Assembly: GCA_028278425.1 (NCBI GenBank)
Contig: JANQEJ010000054.1
Span: 62,001 to 126,000, forward strand
DNA length: 64,000 nt
Source of the DNA: Planctomycetota bacterium
GTDB taxonomy: Bacteria > Planctomycetota > UBA1135 > GCA-002686595
Direction of reading: 5' to 3'
In this document: positions 61,232-64,000 of the stretch, piece by piece
How the letters are laid out: every line of letters begins with the position of its first letter
Numbering within the stretch: position 1 is the stretch's first letter
Made by a program: the position numbers and the translations under genes
Notes under the pieces: generated by a model
The model's database searches: none
The model's input: the letters and a program-made list of their open reading frames with translations, nothing else
What the model was told of the DNA's origin: nothing

Positions 61232-63649
61232 ATGAACATCCCGAGGATCCTCCCGTTTGTCCTGTTGTCCCTTCCCGTGGCCGCCCAGGACGTCCCGCCC
61301 TCCTTCGTCGAGAACGTCGGCCAGTGGCCGGAGGAGCAACTCTTCGAGACCCGCCGCCCGGGTCTCGCGGCGCGCCTGGAGAAGGACGCCGTCGCCCTGC
61401 ACGTGAGCGCCGGCTCGGAGGGCGGCGCCCTTCTGCGCCTCGCCTTCGCGGACGCGAACGAGGACGTGCGCGTCGAAGGCGGCGAGCGCCTTGCGTCGCG
61501 CTTCCACTTTGTCGGCGGCGCCGAGAGCCACGCGGGGGCCGCGGCCTACGCCGACGCGTTCTACCGCGACCTGTACCCCGGCATCGACCTGCGCCTGCGC
61601 GACGCCGGCGGCGTGCTGGAGTACGACCTCCTGCTCGACCCCGGCGCGGACGTCTCGCGGTTCAGCGTGAGCTGCGAAGGCGCCGCCGCCGTGACGCTCG
61701 ACGCCGACGGCGGCCTGATCCTCACGACGCACCTCGGCGAGCTGCGCCAGAGCGCGCCGGTGGCGTGGCAGGTGGCCGCCGACGGCGAGGAGATCCCGGT
61801 CGAGGGCCGGTTCGTGCCGGTCGGCGACCTGGCGTACTCCTTTCAGCTCGTCGGCCTCGATGCGGAGCTGCCCACGGTGCTCGACCCGGGTCTGGAGTGG
61901 TCGACGTTCCTCGGGGGCAACATCAACGAAGCGGTGGAGGCGATCGCGGTGCACACCGACGGCTCGGTGTACGCGACGGGGTCGACCGACTCCACGGACT
62001 GGCCGACGACGCTCGGCGCCTACGACGAGTTCGACAACCCGGGCATCGACGTCTTCGTGACCAAGTTCGACGAGGACGGGACGCACCTCTGGTCGACGTA
62101 CCTCGGCGGCGGCTCGGTCGACCGCGCCTTCGCGATCGACGTGGACGCGGCCGGAAACCCGGTGGTGGGGGGCAACACGCTGTCCACCGACTTCCCCGTC
62201 AGCGCGGGCTCGCTCACGGCGACGCTCGTCGGCGGCCAGCAGGCCTTCGTGACGAAGCTCTCGTCGGACGGCTCGGCGCTCTTGTGGTCCACCTGGCTGG
62301 GCGGCGACCGCTCCGAGACGGTGCACGCGATCGCGATCGCGCCGAGCGGGACCGTGTACGTCGGGGGGAACACCAACTCGTTCTACTTCCCGTTCAACGA
62401 CACGACGGCGCAGACGCTGAACCCGTTCCCCTACATCGACGGGGCGTTCGTGGTGAGCCTCGGCTCCGGCGGGAGCTTCGGCTACAACCACTTCCTCGTC
62501 GGCGAGGGAACCGACTTCGTGTACGGCCTCGCGGTGGACTCCGGCGGCGACCCGATCGCGGTCGGCAAGACCGGGTCGACGGCGTTCCCCGTCACCGGCG
62601 GCGCCTACGACACGGTGAAGGACGGCGTCGAGTGCTTCATCGCCAAGGTGTCCGGACCGAGCCCGGCGGCGCCGGCCTGGGCGACGTTCGTCGGCGGCAC
62701 GAACATGGTCGAGCAGTTCAACGACGTCGAGGTGCTCTCGACGGGCGACATCTGCGCGGTCGGCTACACGCGGAGCAGCGACTACCCGACGACGGCCGGC
62801 GTGGTGAAGGAGACCGTCGACAACTGGGACGGCGTCGTGTCCATCGTCAACTCGACGGGAACGACGCTCGTGGCGTCGACGCAGTTCGGCGGCATCGGAA
62901 CCGAGGAGATCTACGGCGTGGACGTCGGCGCGGACGACTCCATCTCGATCGCCGGACGCACCTTCCCGAACGCCTTCCCGGCGACGGTCGGGGCCTTCCA
63001 GACGACGCCCGGCTTCGGCGGCACGGTCCAGGACGCCTTCATGGCGCGCCTCAACGCCTCGCTGACGGAGATCGAGTACGCGACGCTCTTCGGCGGCGAC
63101 AAGCACGATCGCGCCTACGACGTGGAGCTCCGGCCCGACGGCGACGCGATCGTCGCCGGGATCGCGCAGTCGGAGAGCTTCCCGGTCACCGCGGGAGCCT
63201 TCGACGAGGTCCAGGACAACACCGACGACGGCTTCGTCCTGCGGATCGATCCGACCTCGTCCTGTCCGGCGAGCGCGACGACCTACGGGTCGGGCTGGCC
63301 CGGCACGCTCGGCGTACCGTCGATCGCGGCGAGCGCGCCGCCCGTGCTCGACACGTCGATCACGATCGACGTCGGCAACTCGCTCGGCCTGGACAGCTTC
63401 GGCGTCGCCATCGTCGGCTTCACCGAGGTGGCGATCCCGACGGCGTACGGCGGCACGCTCTTGAACTCCGCGGAGGTCATCGTTCCGATCGCGACGCTTC
63501 CGGCGGCCGGCGTGTCGATTCCCTACACCATTCCGCCCACGTCCACCTTCTGCGGAACGGAGCTCTTCGTGCAGGGGGTCGTGTTCGATCCGGGGGCCAC
63601 GGCGAGCTTCTCGTTCACGCCCGGGTTGAAGCTCTTGCTCGGCGGCTAG
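61232..63649 (+). CDS. Secreted SBBP-repeat beta-propeller protein
   Basis: 805 residues with a signal peptide (IPRILPFVLLSLPVAA). The N-terminal 210 residues (FVENVGQWPEEQLFETRRPG, AFYRDLYPGIDLRLRDAGG, LEYDLLLDPGADVSRF) are the domain that regularly precedes SBBP propellers. Seven or more SBBP units follow (WSTFLGGNINEAVEAIAVHT, DGSVYATGSTDSTDWPTTLG). The last 125 residues (YGSGWPGTLGVPSIAASAPP to SFSFTPGLKLLLG) are the accessory domain related to the N-termini of the 28674 and 31259 proteins. Extracellular; ligand unknown. Confidence 0.92.
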   Translation: MNIPRILPFVLLSLPVAAQDVPPSFVENVGQWPEEQLFETRRPGLAARLEKDAVALHVSAGSEGGALLRLAFADANEDVRVEGGERLASRFHFVGGAESHAGAAAYADAFYRDLYPGIDLRLRDAGGVLEYDLLLDPGADVSRFSVSCEGAAAVTLDADGGLILTTHLGELRQSAPVAWQVAADGEEIPVEGRFVPVGDLAYSFQLVGLDAELPTVLDPGLEWSTFLGGNINEAVEAIAVHTDGSVYATGSTDSTDWPTTLGAYDEFDNPGIDVFVTKFDEDGTHLWSTYLGGGSVDRAFAIDVDAAGNPVVGGNTLSTDFPVSAGSLTATLVGGQQAFVTKLSSDGSALLWSTWLGGDRSETVHAIAIAPSGTVYVGGNTNSFYFPFNDTTAQTLNPFPYIDGAFVVSLGSGGSFGYNHFLVGEGTDFVYGLAVDSGGDPIAVGKTGSTAFPVTGGAYDTVKDGVECFIAKVSGPSPAAPAWATFVGGTNMVEQFNDVEVLSTGDICAVGYTRSSDYPTTAGVVKETVDNWDGVVSIVNSTGTTLVASTQFGGIGTEEIYGVDVGADDSISIAGRTFPNAFPATVGAFQTTPGFGGTVQDAFMARLNASLTEIEYATLFGGDKHDRAYDVELRPDGDAIVAGIAQSESFPVTAGAFDEVQDNTDDGFVLRIDPTSSCPASATTYGSGWPGTLGVPSIAASAPPVLDTSITIDVGNSLGLDSFGVAIVGFTEVAIPTAYGGTLLNSAEVIVPIATLPAAGVSIPYTIPPTSTFCGTELFVQGVVFDPGATASFSFTPGLKLLLGG

Positions 63650-63665
63650 CTTCACCTACGATGAG

Positions 63666-63696
63666 GCCGGGCGCGGTAGGGGTAGCCGCGCCCGGC
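63666..63696. promoter_or_regulatory. 11-bp perfect hairpin ending 2 bases before a start codon
   Basis: GCCGGGCGCGG (63666-63676) pairs perfectly with 63686-63696; the 9-nt loop TAGGGGTAG carries the only purine-rich, Shine-Dalgarno-like bases before ATG 63699. It may be a terminator for the SBBP gene, a translational control hairpin for the kinase gene, or both. There is no T-run. Confidence 0.45.
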
Positions 63697-63698
63697 CG

Positions 63699-64000
63699 AT
63701 GGATCGAATCGGACGCTTCGTCATAGAGTCCAACCTCGGTCAGGGCGCGTTCGGAACGGTGTACCGCGCCTTTGATCCGGTGCTGGCGCGCGAGGTCGCG
63801 CTGAAGGTGCCGCGCTTCGCGCCGGAGGACGGCGAGATGCTGCGGCGCTTCCTGCGTGAGGCGAAGGCGGCCGCGCGGCTGCGCCATCCGAGCATCGTCG
63901 GCGTGTTCGAGAGCGGCGAGGCCGGGAGCACCTATTACATCGCCACCGAGTTCGTCGAGGGCGAGCCGCTCTCCGACCTGCTCGAGCGCGAGCGCCCGTC
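63699..64000 (+). CDS. Ser/Thr protein kinase, 3' end outside window
   Basis: The first 100 codons of a kinase domain: RFVIESNLGQGAFGTVYRAF (glycine loop), VALKVPRF (ATP-binding Lys), RFLREAKAAARLRHPSIVGV (helix C) and YYIATEFVEGEPLSDLL (hinge). It starts directly with the kinase domain, with no extra N-terminal region, unlike the kinase at 40249. The catalytic loop and anything after it lie outside the window. The frame is open to the last base. Confidence 0.93.
   Translation, partial: MDRIGRFVIESNLGQGAFGTVYRAFDPVLAREVALKVPRFAPEDGEMLRRFLREAKAAARLRHPSIVGVFESGEAGSTYYIATEFVEGEPLSDLLERERP

Noticed and set aside
61133-63655. 840-codon minus-strand frame opposite the SBBP gene
   Set aside because: Arg/Asp/Glu-rich shadow; the plus strand has a signal peptide and SBBP repeats.
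1-64000. tRNA, rRNA, insertion sequences and integrases
   Set aside because: No transposase or integrase motif, no rRNA-like block and no tRNA cloverleaf was recognised by eye; a covariance-model search was not possible.

Overview
The window is 64 kb of very GC-rich, tightly packed bacterial chromosome. Several traits together suggest an uncultured Planctomycetota-type lineage. These are large secreted VCBS/FG-GAP, SBBP and parallel beta-helix proteins, Ser/Thr kinases with TPR tails next to ECF-type sigma factors, a formylglycine-type sulfatase, a MauG-type di-haem peroxidase, an nSTAND-WD40 protein and recurring lineage-specific secreted domains. No rRNA or tRNA was seen, so the taxon is an inference.

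Layout. 1-2306: two-component system (histidine kinase cut by the window edge, plus an NtrC-type sigma-54 activator) followed by nested palindromes. 2421-4045: a thioredoxin-like gene with an in-frame TGA that looks like selenocysteine, coupled to an intradiol dioxygenase. 4042-6744: lipoprotein and di-haem peroxidase (minus strand). 6813-8876: LigD with a degenerate ligase domain. 8936-10246: gene debris (truncated TIR, pieces of secreted proteins, a frameshifted gene). 10349-11563: secreted beta-propeller. 11619-17062 (minus): a Dlt-like envelope acylation operon (MBOAT, 32-residue microprotein, SGNH hydrolase, FkbH-type HAD/acyltransferase, acyl carrier protein), interrupted by a membrane-protein gene flanked by a duplicated microprotein tail. 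17090-21083: methyltransferase, VCBS protein, membrane glycosyltransferase. 21049-25377 (minus): giant beta-helix protein. 25617-28596: sigma factor and kinase. 28674-33262: tandem VCBS paralogues. 33268-36205 (minus): Ku, active DNA ligase and BRCT-MerR-TPR protein. 36304-39999: DUF6817-like protein, cyclase, DUF2442/DUF4160 pair, ABM monooxygenase, broken AlkD and EthD. 40249-44707 (minus): kinase-TPR and Nramp-like transporter. 44809-50246: TIR-nSTAND-WD40 and sulfatase. 50296-54214: island of small orphan genes. 54215-54369: two gene tails left by a deletion. 54432-61123: VCBS protein, lipoprotein, YkuK, terpene-cyclase-like toroid, hydrolase, a broken gene and an ECF sigma factor. 61232-64000: SBBP protein and the start of another Ser/Thr kinase.

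How parts work together. Non-homologous end joining is split. LigD supplies phosphoesterase and polymerase but has lost the adenylation lysine; the Ku operon 26 kb away supplies an intact ligase and a BRCT protein. The acylation operon should load a three-carbon acyl group on a carrier protein in the cytoplasm (FkbH in place of DltA) and pass it across the membrane through the MBOAT, a C-terminal tyrosine of the microprotein and the SGNH protein. Secreted proteins share a small set of ~100-130 residue accessory domains found at either end of unrelated scaffolds.

Many neighbouring genes overlap by four bases (ATGA, GTGA, TTGA and possibly CTGA), so translational coupling is common, and GTG and TTG starts are frequent.
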